Assembly: GCA_034508935.3 (NCBI GenBank)
Contig: CM067444.1
Coordinates: forward strand, 83,096,029-83,160,028
DNA length: 64,000 nt
Reading direction: 5' to 3'
Origin: Berghia stephanieae
Taxonomy: Eukaryota > Mollusca > Gastropoda > Nudibranchia > Aeolidiidae
Shown here one piece after another: positions 22,048-33,230 of the stretch; positions within the stretch are counted from its first letter, which is position 1; the number at the start of each line of letters is the position of its first letter. Under the pieces are notes generated by a model, which ran no database searches, was not told where the DNA came from, and saw only the letters and a program-made list of their open reading frames with translations. Both the position numbers and the translations under genes were made by a program.

Positions 22048-22661
22048 GTAATTGATAATATGATTATGATAGTGTTAGTGATAGAGATCTTGATTCTTGA
22101 TCTGGTCCAAAAATATATGATTTTTAAATCTTTAAAGATCAAATCTGAGTCTCGCCCGCCCTTAACTTCAACTTTAAAAGTGGCGTTTCAGCCAAATTTG
22201 ACTTTATTACAAATCACAATATTTTTCTTCAACTCTTCTTCTCCCCCTCTTTATCCTCCCTCCTCCTCCTCCTCCTCCTCCTCCTCCTCCTCCTCCTCCT
22301 CCTCCTCCTCCTTCTTCATCTTCTTCTTCTTCTTCCAGTTTCTATTCTAGATAGATAGTTCTTCTTCTTTGTGTACCACTCTATATTAGTAACAGAGTGG
22401 CGTGAATACAATTTAGACTGAACCCCGGGGCTAAGGACATCTAAAGTTCTGTTTAAAAAATAATAAAAGAATTACGAGATTTTCCCTCAGTTTTGGATTC
22501 TATTAGACTTATAAAGATATCCGCTTTTGCAATGAAAATTATCCGATGCAGACACAGGCTGAGAACATTGGTTCTTGATTGGGAGAGTCTTATTGGGGCA
22601 CATTCTAATTCTACTATTATTACTATTACTTCTACTACTACTACTGCTACTACTACTACTA

Positions 22662-22692
<31 letters not shown>

Positions 22693-22755
22693 TACTACTA
22701 CTACTACATACTACATACTACTTCTACTATTATTACGACGACAACAACAACAACA

Positions 22756-22814
<59 letters not shown>

Positions 22815-22968
22815 AACTATCTAAAATACTGCGAAAAAAGCATTCTTCGTCCACATCTATTACTTGTTATGGTATTAAAAGAATAGATCAAGTATTCGTT
22901 TAATAGGTTATAATATTGTACTACTAGAGATACTACTACAACTACTACTACTGCTACTACTACTACTT

Positions 22969-23043
<75 letters not shown>

Positions 23044-26000
23044 AAAAGCACACAAACAAACAAACGAATAAAAGGGCCCTCATCTGTCTCAAATGATTGC
23101 ATTTAATTGCATTTAATTTATAACCAAAAATACCTGGATACCTCTGTATAGAGCTTTTAGACTTGGTGTAGTCTCCTTCGCTCCTCCTCATCTATTAATG
23201 ATTGGACCAATTTTTATAAGTGAACTTGTTTCCTAGGGTGTTGCTTATCTCCAACTCTGCTTTGAATTTATTCAATTTTTTTTGCTGATACTGTGGTTTC
23301 TTGCAGTTTATTCCAGTTATTTACAATTCTAGATGAAAAAAAGTTCCTTCTTTCATTTGTTTTAAAACGTTCTTTTTTCAGTTTCTTGCTGTTTCCTCGT
23401 GTCTGAATGTTCTTGTTTGGTTTAAGGAATCCTGCCTCTACCCTGTCTATTCCCTTTACTATTTTATATGTTTGGATCATATCTCCCCTTCTTCTCCTGT
23501 AATCTAAGGTCGGGAGATTTAATTCTTTCAATCTCTCACAGTAGGTTTTGTCTTTCAGGTGTGTGATAAGTTTTGTTGCTCTCCTTTGCACTCTTTCCAA
23601 ACAGTCAGCAGTTAGCATATTCCAGCTTTGATCTAACCATAGTCTTGTAGATGGTAGTCATGTGTTTTGTTTTCAGATTCTTGAAATTTCTTTTCACTAT
23701 TCCGAGTGTTTTACTAGCCTTAGATTGAACATCTTGAATTTGCTTCTTGAAGTTTAGCTTCCTATCAATAAATACTCCTAGGTCTTTTTCCCCATTGGAT
23801 TTCTGCAGGGGTTTTTCTTTCATTATATAGTTTGCTTCTCTGTTGTTTTTTCCTAGGTGAAGAACTGCACATTTATCTACATTGAACTCCATCTGCCATA
23901 TATTTCGGACCATTCTTCAAGCTTTTTCAAATCTTGTTGTAAGGTGTTTCTTTCTTCTTCTGTATTAGCTACTCCATAGAGCTTAGTATCATCGGCAAAG
24001 ATTTTACATTTAGATGATAGATTGTCTGGCAAGTCATTGATATAAATCAGGAAGAGAAATGTAATTTTTTTCTTACATATTTTCAACAGCAGTCGCCACA
24101 ACCTGTTGTTGTACAAGGAGAGGCATCAGAATCTGATGAAGAAGAAATTGATACAAGTGTCAACAAGAATAGTGGTATTACTCCAATAAAATGTAATTTT
24201 TTTATACTCTCTGACTTTTTAGCATTTCAAAGATAAGCTTCAGAAATTATTTGCTATATAATCCACATAATGAGACTGGAAAATCGCTCATAACATTAAT
24301 ATATTAGTTATGTAACAATTTTTTAACTCAAATTCTTAGGGAAAAATAAAATGAACTCAGTTTTAAAGAACCGTCAACTTTAGCCATTTCTTTGCACCTG
24401 TTCCATATGTTTAACATGTATTTTCACATGTATAACTAAAAAGATAATCATATATTTGATCAAATTGTCAAAATAAGGAGAAAAGACATCAACCTGCATG
24501 AACCAATGTGACCTTTAACTCTCTACATTAATAATAACACATCTTCTCTACTGCACTCCTTCATTGAATTGCAAATCTTTCAGTCAATCAATGCAAGGTC
24601 TTAGTTGTAGGCAACCTACGCGCTGCTCGTATCTGTGTTTGCATGCAAATTGATCTGGGTCTTTTTTTGGTTAAAAAAAGAATACAGGTTTTCATGATTG
24701 ACTTTTAATACAGTAAATTGCATTACATCCCTATAACAAACTCTCTAGATAGTGAAATAATTTTCATGGTCCCAGTGGTACGGTCTTTGCTTCATACCCG
24801 AAAGGTACAGAGTTCGATCACCCACCTCTGCAGTGTGTCGCCTTGACCAAGTCACCTCGCCCTAGCTCAGTTTGCGGCGCTGCACTGCGGCTGATGCCTG
24901 GATTATTCCAGCCTTCCTTTGGAATATACCCTTGAGACAAATTTCCCCTATGGGACGAATAAAGGGAAATTTATTAATTTTTTTTTCAATATATAACATG
25001 AGTTTAATTAGTGTATTGGAATATTGTTGAAACCTGAACAATCCCTTTAATTTCAAAATCATTTAACTTCATTATTTCACAGTGTCCCAGTCACCCCATT
25101 CATCCATCGATTCAATGGAAGAGACTGGATCATCAACAAACTCATCACCTAAACATATCAGTCGTCCTAAATATGATTCGTATGTACTTTTTCCCCCTTG
25201 TGATAGAAACTCTTACATTATACATTCAAAGGTTAAGTTTCAAATGTACCTAGAGACAACTCGTCTATTAGTGATGAAACAAGTGCATATATATGAAACA
25301 ATTAGGATGGTTACCTCATCATTAAGTACAGACTAGAGATAAAATAACAAATCTGAACAAAATGTTAACTGGTTCTAAATGAAGTCAAGGAATATACAAG
25401 CTAGCAATGCCAGTCAAGGTATCAAACTTTTAATATTCCACTAGTTAATGCTGTCAGTCATCTTTTCTCATTTTCCCCAAAATTATACAGTCTGCGTATG
25501 GGAGAACTTTCTTGTTGTCAACCCTGGGCGGGAGCATTATTTAGCCCTACTAAACTAGAAAGCACCTTCATTTTTTTCATTTTCTTTTGGATATGCATAT
25601 TGACAGTAATACTTGTTTGAATCATTTAGTTTTTTTAAGAGGAAGAAGAATGATAATAAAAAGTATGGGATAAATGGTGAGAGAAATTATGTATGGAAAG
25701 ATATGTAGTCTTCATTATGGTTATTAAAGAAGCTTTTCTACCCACCTATATACCTAATTTGAAATGTCCTTATCCCGTCGTCACTCTGATCTAGTCAATC
25801 AGAGAAAGAAAACAAAAATAAACGTAGCACAATTTTTATTTGTCAAATGAGTGGAAACATCACAGATCGCTGTTACATAATTATGGTTGTAATGACCTCT
25901 TTAGAAGAGTTGTAAAATGTTCCTATTAAATTATTGATTATTAGATCAATTCATTCATTAAATTATTTTTTATTTCAGACTTCTTAATCGGAAATTATGT

Positions 26001-26936
26001 AAGTAATTTTATGTTTTCGTATGTAAGTAATTTTATGTTTTCTTTTGCCTGATTTTAAAGTATTTTTTTATTCAAAAGAAAAGTCCTCTACAGTCATAAA
26101 GCCATGGGACATGAATATCCCAGTTTCTGTCGCATAAAATTGGTCATATAACTGCTTGCTACCATATGGATAAGAGGCATTTGTTGATCACAATATAATT
26201 TTTGCTTGACCTAGAAGGCCCAACTACATATTGACTTCTGGATGGAAAGAGGGTTTCCGAAAAAGTCTTGTCTGTTGAACCCTCAAATTTTATCCCTTTT
26301 TGTGTTTAATTTATAAACGGGGTCCCGATAGCTCAGTTGGTAGAACACTCGCTTCACACACAAAGGGACTGAGATCGATCCCGGGTACAGTCAAGGTTTT
26401 TTTTCTGACCCTCCCCTTACCATCCAGCAGGATTGGGTAGCTAGGTCTGTTGGATCTTTGCGATAGACCAGCATCCTATCTAAAGGGTGGCAAGCAATTG
26501 CTATTGTCCTTTCTACACTATAGAAACTGGGATGAACTCTGGCTCCATTGACTGAATGGGTCTGAAGGACTACTCATAAATGACATATATGACAACACAG
26601 CGAAGGACAGGTAGAATGATTTCAGAATAATCTATTCACCTAAATCTGCCCTTTAAGTGCTGGGTGTAACAGGAATCACTATAATTTACAAAAAGTCTCA
26701 GATCAGCATGCACGACCTTACAAACTGATACCATTGATCACATTGTAACATAAATTTTAATATAGACACACTTAATTCCACTGACATTAGGGTCTGTGGT
26801 CAACCAAAACAATTTACTATTAGAAATTGTAAACTTAACGAAACACTGAACATTCAATTCCTTTTAGTTCATCATTATTTTAAATCAATTTGAACTCTAA
26901 CAGAAAGAAATATGATTTTTATCATCACCATCATCA

Positions 26937-26983
<47 letters not shown>

Positions 26984-29711
26984 TATTATTATATTATTGA
27001 ATGAACAAAGAAAAAACCCCAACAATTTCTGGTCACCTGGTGATTTAAGTTGATATTTGGAAAACAGCTAATTTCCATCACATTTGGTATGAAAATAATT
27101 CTACTACAATTATTGTAGTGAGACAATAAAGATCTTACTGAAGATATCAAGTTTTGAAATACTCTAATCACTAATAAACGTACGCGAACCCTCTGTGTTA
27201 TCTGCTTTCCCAATAGATTTTTGATACTTTTCCAAATTGGATAAAAAAACATACTCAGTCATTCAATCCAAATAGAAAAGTGGCAAGTTTTATTAGTTTT
27301 TTTTCCCAATTCCACTACCATGTAAAAATTTAAAATAGTAGCTTTAATAATATGCTTATAACTTAACTGAGAATGTGTAAATAATGATGGGGTAAATGTA
27401 ACCACAGCCAGATACCCAGGAAGCCGGTGTTAGAGTTGAGTGAGTTAATCATGAATATAGGATGCTGTGAGTTGGGTTTGGCATTTGAAGAAGTCCCAAT
27501 TTATAAACTTAAATTGCCACGATCCAGTGATGCACCAAGTTAATTTCTAAAAAATGGATCACACCAACTTATAAAAACGCCCATTAATTGATGATGCAAA
27601 TTATTTTAACATTTATTTCATGTATGAATTTTGCTTACAGGGGAGAGCAACCTATCACTGTGCAATAATTTGAATGGACTGGTCAGTCAGACTTATTTAT
27701 CCGCAGCCAAGGAAATCAACAGTTATTGTCAACAACTTTCAAAGTCACATACAGCTATTCAAGTGAGTTTTTCGTATTTTCTTCTTCTTTTTTTTATTTT
27801 AAATTTATTTATTTATTTTTTGCTTTTTCTTTCTTTCTTTTTTCTTTTTTTTTTCTGAATAAAATCATATTTAAAAGAACCACTGATTAAAAAAAGAATC
27901 GGGTTGAGATATTATTTAGACTATATACTCGCATTAGAATCCTTGATGATGCTGTTACACTGGGTGTCCATAAAGTCTTTCCCTGTTTAAAAACATCCTT
28001 ATCAGAAAAGATGTTACTTTAAACATGGACCTATGAATACATGGTCGATATTCAGGAATGTGGGATGCTTCATGTAATTCTAGCATATCTAAAAAGACAT
28101 TTAGTTATCATTTTCACTGTAAAAAAAAAGATAGGCGTAATACTCTTTTGTGCATCTTTCAACACCAAGCATGCACTTTATGTCTCAGCAAATGTAGAAC
28201 ACCTGTATCTGTCTTTGTTTAAAAAAAAAAACTTCATGCCCTGTAATGGTCTGTTGGGCTATGAAACTTTGTTGAGATACTTTTGGCAATTTTATTTCAT
28301 GCAATCTCATTACACATAGAGAATGTTGTCTCACTGTTGTGATTCCAAAATAGGAGAGAAAAAGTTCATGTTCATTTCGCTAACTTAAGTGATGATGAAG
28401 GTTGATGAACAAATGACTTTCTTTCGAGGATGGTGAAAATATGGTGAAAATCAGAAGTATATACAGTGCAACACGCAAATCTCAAAATCATGGAAATTTC
28501 GAACACATCTCAATTCCCCGTTTTGATCCCTCTATTTTCATAGTACTAGCAACACGATAATCTTGAACACTATCGAAGGCGAACACAGAAATCTCAAACG
28601 AACTAGACCTTCACTTTCGCATTCGTTGATTTCTTTTGCCTATGTTTCTATTGAATGGAAAAGAAAGCTGCCATCGCTCTCCATTGGCGTTAACTGTACT
28701 AGTTAATGTGTTTTACGTGCGTGTGTGCATATATGTATATGGGTGTGTGTGGAGAGAGGGAGGAAGTATGCGAAGTATGTTTGACCAGTCTCTTGTGCAT
28801 GCAACATCTCACTTTATCTAATGTGTACCAGTACCAGTGGGAGACAAGCGAGGTAGTGGTGGTATGAGACTGTTACTGTTATGCATTAAAATCAAAGAAG
28901 TGATTGGGGTGGGGAGGTAAGTGAGGAGTGGTAGTGATTAGCTACTGGATTTGTAGATAAAGACATTGAGTGTTGAATATGTAATCAACAATGCAATGTG
29001 CTGGTTTTGTCTTCTTATTATAGTTACACGAAAGGGTAACATTATACCATCTTTTATTGAATGAAACAAGATGCAGTTAACATTGCAATCATTATAATTA
29101 GATCTTACTGAAACCACCTTGTTTTATGATTTGTTTAGAAGACAAAAATGTTTCTTGTATTTGTAGATTTTTCAGTCATCACAACTTGGGTCAAAACATT
29201 TATTTTTTTATTTATCTTATTTTGGATTTGCCTTTAATTTAGATGCAGTGGTAGATACTCAGTAAATTTCTAATTCATATCAACAAGTGTAAAAATGTGT
29301 TCATTTTTAATTTCACATGCAGGATATCCCTGACTAACAGATTCGACGGTCTTTGTAGTTATTAATTTGTTAGTTAATTTTTATTCCTAAAATTTAGTTA
29401 AGTTTGTCTTTTGTTTTGTTTTTTGTTGTTGTTGTTTTTTTTTTATTGTTTTTTTTTGTGGAGGGGGGGGGGGGGGGGGGGGGAGGGGGGTTGTTTTTTG
29501 TTGTTTTGTTAAAGCTGTGTTCTGTTTTTATAATATTCACCAATTTTCTATTTTACATCATCACCAGGATGTTTCCCACCATATGAGACTGATGACAAAT
29601 GACTTATTCAACTTGGATGACCGTATCGACATAATCGCCACATGCAAACTTCTGCCAGACATCAAATTTTCACCTAGAGAGGAATCAACATCTGCTAGCT
29701 CCACTTCATGA
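21976..29711 (+). CDS. BLOC1S3: BLOC1S3 (BLOC-1 subunit 3), six coding exons
   Basis: BLOC1S3 is a subunit of BLOC-1, the cytosolic complex that sorts cargo from endosomes to lysosome-related organelles. Proposed coding exons: 21,976-22,047; 24,090-24,192; 25,083-25,179; 25,979-25,998; 27,641-27,762; 29,568-29,711. All junctions are GT/AG and phases agree, giving 185 residues (human about 202). The N-terminus has two acidic repeats, TVVQGEASESEDEE and VVVQGEASESDEEE, like the two GEATETDSE repeats of the human protein. The C-terminal half aligns without gaps to the human protein from memory: SLLNRKLWESN, SQTYLSAAKEINSYCQQL, HHMRLMTNDLFNL and the hallmark LDDRIDIIATCKLLPDIKF. This part is predicted coiled-coil/helical. 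Exon 1 and its donor (ACA|GTAATT) are the least certain. Confidence 0.92.
22257..22313. repeat. (TCC)n microsatellite in BLOC1S3 intron 1
   Basis: Pure TCC run followed by TTC repeats to about 22,336. Confidence 0.95.
22608..23043. repeat. Two long (TAC)n tracts in BLOC1S3 intron 1
   Basis: Interrupted CTA/TAC repeats at about 22,608-22,815 and 22,918-23,043, separated by about 100 bp of unique sequence. The second tract lies about 60 bp beyond the recognisable 3' sequence of LINE fragment B. Confidence 0.95.
23100..24062 (-). mobile_element. LINE fragment B (CR1/Jockey-like): C-terminal reverse transcriptase and 3' end
   Basis: On the minus strand it begins LFLIYINDLPD, followed by the catalytic KIFADDTKLYG motif, VDKCAVLHLGKNNREANYIM, KDLGVFIDRKLNFKKQI, CLERVQRRATKLI, and the LNLPTLDYRRRRGDMIQTYK and NFFSSRIVNNWNKL blocks typical of CR1/Jockey C-termini. 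Frames shift near 23,900 and 23,610, and about ten residues are missing after KLEYANC. It is 5'-truncated, and its 5' boundary lies only about 27 bp from BLOC1S3 exon 2. Confidence 0.88.
24090..24192 (+). CDS. BLOC1S3: BLOC1S3 exon 2
   Basis: Acceptor TATTTTCAACAG. Encodes QSPQPVVVQGEASESDEEE and IDTSVNKNSGITPIK, ending AAAT|GTAATT in phase 1. It carries the second acidic GEASESD repeat. Confidence 0.9.
24193..25082 (+). other. BLOC1S3 intron 2
   Basis: AT-rich intron holding one SINE (24,774-24,988); nothing else was recognised. Confidence 0.8.
24774..24988 (+). repeat. tRNA-derived SINE, copy 2
   Basis: Same family as 121-321: AGTGGTACGGTCTTTGCTTC, B-box-like GAGTTCGATCACCC, GCCCTAGCTCAGTTTGCGGC, and the end ACGAATAAAGGGAAATTT with a T-rich tail. 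Confidence 0.85.
25083..25179 (+). CDS. BLOC1S3: BLOC1S3 exon 3
   Basis: Acceptor TTATTTCACAG; Ser-rich linker SQSPHSSIDSMEETGSSTNS and SPKHISRPKYDS; donor GATTC|GTATGT, phase 2. Confidence 0.9.
25979..25998 (+). CDS. BLOC1S3: BLOC1S3 exon 4 (20-base microexon)
   Basis: Acceptor TTTTTATTTCAG and donor TTAT|GTAAGT enclose 20 bases encoding the shared Ser, then LLNRKL and the first base of Trp. It exactly supplies the SLLxxxLxES block of the family. Confidence 0.9.
26322..26590 (+). repeat. tRNA-derived SINE, second type
   Basis: The head GATAGCTCAGTTGGTAGAAC is an excellent A box and GAGATCGATCCCGG a B-box-like element, with an unrelated body after a T run. Acceptor and anticodon stems do not pair, so it is not a functional tRNA gene. 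It lies in BLOC1S3 intron 4. Confidence 0.65.
26937..26998. repeat. (ATT)n microsatellite
   Basis: Nearly pure TTA/ATT run in BLOC1S3 intron 4. Confidence 0.95.
27254..27448. mobile_element. TTAA MITE, diverged copy
   Basis: Shares order and end sequence with 47,281-47,515: CTCAGTCATTCAATCC at the left, TAGCTTTAATAATATGCTTATAA in the middle, and GTGTTAGAGTTGAGTGAGTTAA at the right. The left terminus is decayed. Confidence 0.6.
27641..27762 (+). CDS. BLOC1S3: BLOC1S3 exon 5
   Basis: Acceptor TTTTGCTTACAG, donor CAA|GTGAGT. Encodes WESNLSLCNNLNGLVSQTYL and SAAKEINSYCQQLSKSHTAI, the helical core. Confidence 0.95.
29462..29490. repeat. Poly-G tract in BLOC1S3 intron 5
   Basis: About 28 G with one A, only about 80 bp upstream of the exon 6 acceptor and preceded by a T-rich stretch. 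Confidence 0.95.
29568..29711 (+). CDS. BLOC1S3: BLOC1S3 exon 6
   Basis: Acceptor ACATCATCACCAG. Encodes the conserved C-terminus with DLFNLDDRIDIIATCKLLPD, ends SASSTS and TGA. Confidence 0.97.
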   Translation, partial: DVSHHMRLMTNDLFNLDDRIDIIATCKLLPDIKFSPREESTSASSTS

Positions 29712-29885
29712 AATATAATTTAATCCACAAAACGGGGATTATTTATTAAATATTTATTATTGCTGTGTCGACGATGTTAAAGTGAAAAATTAGACTGGTG
29801 TGAGATTAAGATTTGAATATTATGTACAACATAATGCCAAACAAAGCTGAGAGAAAATCGAGAGAAAAAATAAATAAATAAAAAG
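29712..29885 (+). terminator. BLOC1S3: BLOC1S3 3' UTR with candidate poly(A) signal
   Basis: Overlapping AATAAA hexamers at about 29,868-29,883 lie about 160 bp after the stop codon. Confidence 0.5.
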
Positions 29886-29934
29886 CACCTCTCTGGGATC
29901 AAATTTAAACCTTAGATATAGATATTCTGATTTC

Positions 29935-30035
29935 TTGACAAGATAGCAAAAATGTTTGGCAATCAGAAGGTCTGCAGTTCAAACTCAATTCTCAGTCTAG
30001 GGGGTTGAATTTTGGAATGTTTTTTTTTTTTTTTC
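29935..30035 (+). repeat. tRNA-like SINE remnant
   Basis: GATAGCAAAAATGTTTGGC and GGTCTGCAGTTCAAACTC resemble decayed A and B boxes, with a T run after them. Confidence 0.35.
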
Positions 30036-30469
30036 TGAATTGTTTGAACACCGATTTATGCACAATTTTTCATATTTACATTTATTTTGAACAATTTTTC
30101 TGAACGTTTTATGAGATTACTTTATCATTCCTTGAGAAATATGTGGGTGTTTAAGAAGATAATCTTAATTAATGACAACCCAACGATATACAAACAATTG
30201 GTGTAATTCATGTTGGAGACAATAGTAATGGCAGTGACGGTCATGTATTCATTTTCAGATCCAATATCCCAAATCGTTATGGGCTCATTATTATACTAAA
30301 AATACTCTCAATCCAATGCAAAATGTTGTTCAGTATAATAATATTGAAAAAAGCCCATATCTACGTTCAGCTATTCGACTTGTTAATATGAGCACATAGG
30401 CAGTGAAAAATTGAAAAGTTGAAACAAAAATAATTAAAAAATAAAAGAGAAGAAAAAGAAAGAAACTGG

Positions 30470-30470
<1 letters not shown>

Positions 30471-30517
<47 letters not shown>

Positions 30518-30541
30518 TATTATTATTATTATTATTATTAT
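30471..30541. repeat. (ATT)n microsatellite
   Basis: Nearly pure ATT run with one TATATT interruption. Confidence 0.95.
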
Positions 30542-30799
30542 GGAGAAATCACACTTATTTGTATTCACCAGCTGTAAATAAAATGTATAACGATTAAAAA
30601 ATATAAATCTTTCAATAAAATCAGTGCAGAGATTTTGAAAGTTTCAAGCTTGGCACCTTGTTTTTATAATACCATTTGCTAAAAGTTGCTAAAAGTTGTA
30701 CCACTTCATGCTGTCCCATTGATTAACGTTGAAATTGTGGAATAAAAACAAAAGGTGCTGGTTTTTGAAGACTTATCAATAAGATATATATTTTTTTAT

Positions 30800-30905
30800 T
30801 TGGAGGGTGAGATGGCCTGAGTGGTTATGGCATTGCACTGTTAATCCCGAATCTGATCCCTGATTCAGGCACTTTTTTCCTTGGGCAAGATACAAAGAAC
30901 AAACC
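30800..30905 (+). repeat. tRNA-like SINE head
   Basis: GATGGCCTGAGTGGTTATGGC (A-box-like) and TGATCCCTGATTCAGGC (B-box-like), followed by CCTTGGGCAAGATAC, a segment common just after the tRNA head in invertebrate SINEs. Confidence 0.5.
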
Positions 30906-31084
30906 CGAACGGAAAAAAAAATATATATAAATAAAATAAGAACATTCATATAGAGCACATCTACAATTTAACTATGCTCAATGCACTTCGCAATGCTTAA
31001 TTTATTCCCCCAGCAAGCAATATGGAGCCATATTTCTATTTCATACAGTACTGGTTGTCTTTTAGGCTTCTTTTTGTACTAATA

Positions 31085-31265
31085 CTTACAATATTCATCA
31101 CTGCCTATAGCCAGATACTCTTTCTCACCTAAGACAAGTTGGGTAATGTGTGTAAAGTGTCTCATCCAAAGACACAACATTGGGACCAGAATTTTCCTCA
31201 ATCATCGTTACCATCTGGCCACTGACTATGCTTACCATTGATCGAGTTTTGTGACTACGACACCT
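31085..31265 (-). repeat. 5S rRNA-like SINE, copy 2
   Basis: On the minus strand: ATGGTAAGCATAGTCAGTGG, CCAGATGG, AAAATTCTGGTCCCAATGTTG and CTGGCTATAGGCAG. It matches the copy at 53,925-54,130 block by block. It probably inserted next to, or into, the LINE remnant to its right. Confidence 0.6.
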
Positions 31266-31289
31266 CTCCTCTGTTTTCAAGCTACACCC

Positions 31290-31830
31290 TTCTAAACTGT
31301 CCCACACTGCCATCTTCACAGACTCCAATTCAGATCTCCAAGCTCTGGATTCAAATAAAATCTCTCCAACCTTCAACAGCTTAATATCACAACCAGATGA
31401 ATTCCTTACAATGCACAGAGTAGACTTATCTCTTCAATTGATACCGGAACATTCAAATTTACCAGGAAATGACAATCCAGACAGTCTAGCCAGATTCAGA
31501 TAAACACTTTTGCAACTATAAATCCTCAAAGCGAAACAAATTATCAAAACAAATAAGAAAGAAGAATGGATGAACAGGTGCGCAATGAGCACCATAGGTA
31601 CCTAGATGTAGGTATATTTACCCATATGACCACCTGTAAAGACTGATAATTTAGATATGCTCAGAAGACACCAGCAAAACATCATCTTTCAACTAAGAAC
31701 ACAACAAATACTGCTCAACAGCCATCTAAGTAAAATTACAGACTCGTCCCCTACCTGTCCCTGATGTCAACACCCCCAATGAAACAGTAACAAACCCCTT
31801 ATTGGAGTGCCACCTCTTAACGTCCTAAGA
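31290..31830 (+). mobile_element. Decayed LINE: RNase H region and C-terminus
   Basis: The plus strand encodes an RNase H-like stretch: AIFTDSNSDLQALDSNK with the catalytic Asp, then LQLIPEHSNLPGNDNPDSLA, the usual HSN-GNxxAD-LA block. Further on, in another frame, come FQLRTQQILLNSHLSKI and PNETVTNPLLECHLL, which resemble the tail of RNase H-bearing non-LTR elements (I/R1-like). Stops and frame changes show that it is dead. Confidence 0.55.
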
Positions 31831-32540
31831 TGCACATTCCTCCCATCAAATCCAATCATCAGTAACACACTACAAAAGACGTCTAGGACCAAAAGGCTAG
31901 AGCTCAGCTGGTCGCTGGTTCGAATAAGTAAGTAAGTGACAAGATGAGACTGAGCCACCGAGCCTTACGAAATGAGGGTCTTTTCAATTATACACTTCAC
32001 ACAGAAGCAATTTCATTGGTCGGGTCACCAATTTCCTCTCAGCCTCTTTTGTGATGAATTCTGGAGATTTTGGCAATCTGTCAAATTATCATTATCACAG
32101 GTCTTGCGTCAGAGTGTGGAACAAAAGTGTGATGTAAAAAAACTGGTTCCAATCTCATTGGAATTGTAAAACCACTCTTCCGAAGGACTGGTTACATACC
32201 TTGTGTAATTGATCTTCAGGTTTCAGGGTGATGGCTTCTTATTTTCTAGTCTAAATATATGCTGATCATCAAGAAAGATCATTCATCCTCGCTCGTTTAC
32301 ATCCCGTAATCCTAAGAATCGCCTACCAACCTACACATCCTGCTACTAAAATAGTTATGTGGAAAAGTTGTAGATCTGAAGTTAAAAAGTCCCAAAGAAA
32401 AAGTCAAAGAAATGATTCCACAATTCCATAAATGTGCCTATTTTGACAGTACCTAAAAGTCCCATCCAGTCACAAGCAAAGGACCCCACTATGACGAGGG
32501 ATACACACAAATGCATACGAAGTACACTATTTTCAGAACT
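31831..32540. other. Unassigned intergenic DNA
   Basis: Nothing firmly recognised. The part from about 32,400 carries weak similarity to R1 (CAAATGCATACGAAGTAC and neighbouring words). Confidence 0.4.
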
Positions 32541-33230
32541 GTTTGTTTTTATGTTTTTAAGGGTTTTACGGCGCTTGCAAGAAAAAGTAAGACAAAGGAG
32601 AATTGGTTCAAATTGGGAACAAGTGAAGATTCCAAGAGAACACAATGTACTTAGTTTGAGATCACCTAAAAGTCTCATCCAGACATCAACACAGGATCCC
32701 ACTAAGAGGAATACACTCGAATATTTACAGAATATTTCCAAAATGGAAAAAATAACTAACAATACATAACAGAGAGATGATTTACAAGGAAAACAAATCA
32801 TCTCCCAAAATTAATACTAAGCATTTGTTTCCCTCTTGGTTAAAGACTCCAGCAAGGACCAGGACAAAACTAAACCATCTCATTCCAAAACAAAGACAGA
32901 AAACAACTCAGAAAAATAGATATAAGAGGTTAGAAGACACAGTATGCAACCTTCCTGTCCACTCTGGGAAGCCAAGAACCCCAGCCAGAACTTAGTTTGA
33001 GATCACCTTAAAGTCTCATTCAGAATCACCTAAAAGTCTCATTCAGACACAAATACAGGTATCCATTAAGTTTATAAACTATTATAAAACAAAAACGTTA
33101 CAGTAAATAACAGACACAGAGATGATTTATAAATTACAAAGAAAAAAATATCATCTCTCAAAACTATAGCTATTGACTGCTTCCCTCTCAGTCAAGGACT
33201 CTGGCCCGGGCGAGGACAAAACCAAGTAAT
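32541..33230 (-). repeat. R1 retroposon cluster, part 1
   Basis: An R1 copy with an internal deletion joins TTTTACGGCGCTTGCAA directly to GAAAAAGTAAGACAAAGG and ends at CCCCAGCCAG (about 32,988). It is followed without gap by internal R1 sequence (ACTTAGTTTGAGATCACC) containing a small tandem duplication of AAAGTCTCATTCAG. Confidence 0.85.

Noticed and set aside
22493-23191. Open frames of Tyr/Leu/Thr/Ser/Val runs
   Set aside because: They are translations of (TAC)n tracts within a BLOC1S3 intron.
26322-26396. Possible tRNA gene with perfect-looking A and B boxes
   Set aside because: Acceptor and anticodon stems do not pair and an unrelated body follows; it reads as a SINE head.
27958-28000. 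TGGGTGTCCATAAAGTCTTT, resembling a Tc1/mariner-type terminus
   Set aside because: No matching inverted end was found downstream, so an element cannot be delimited.
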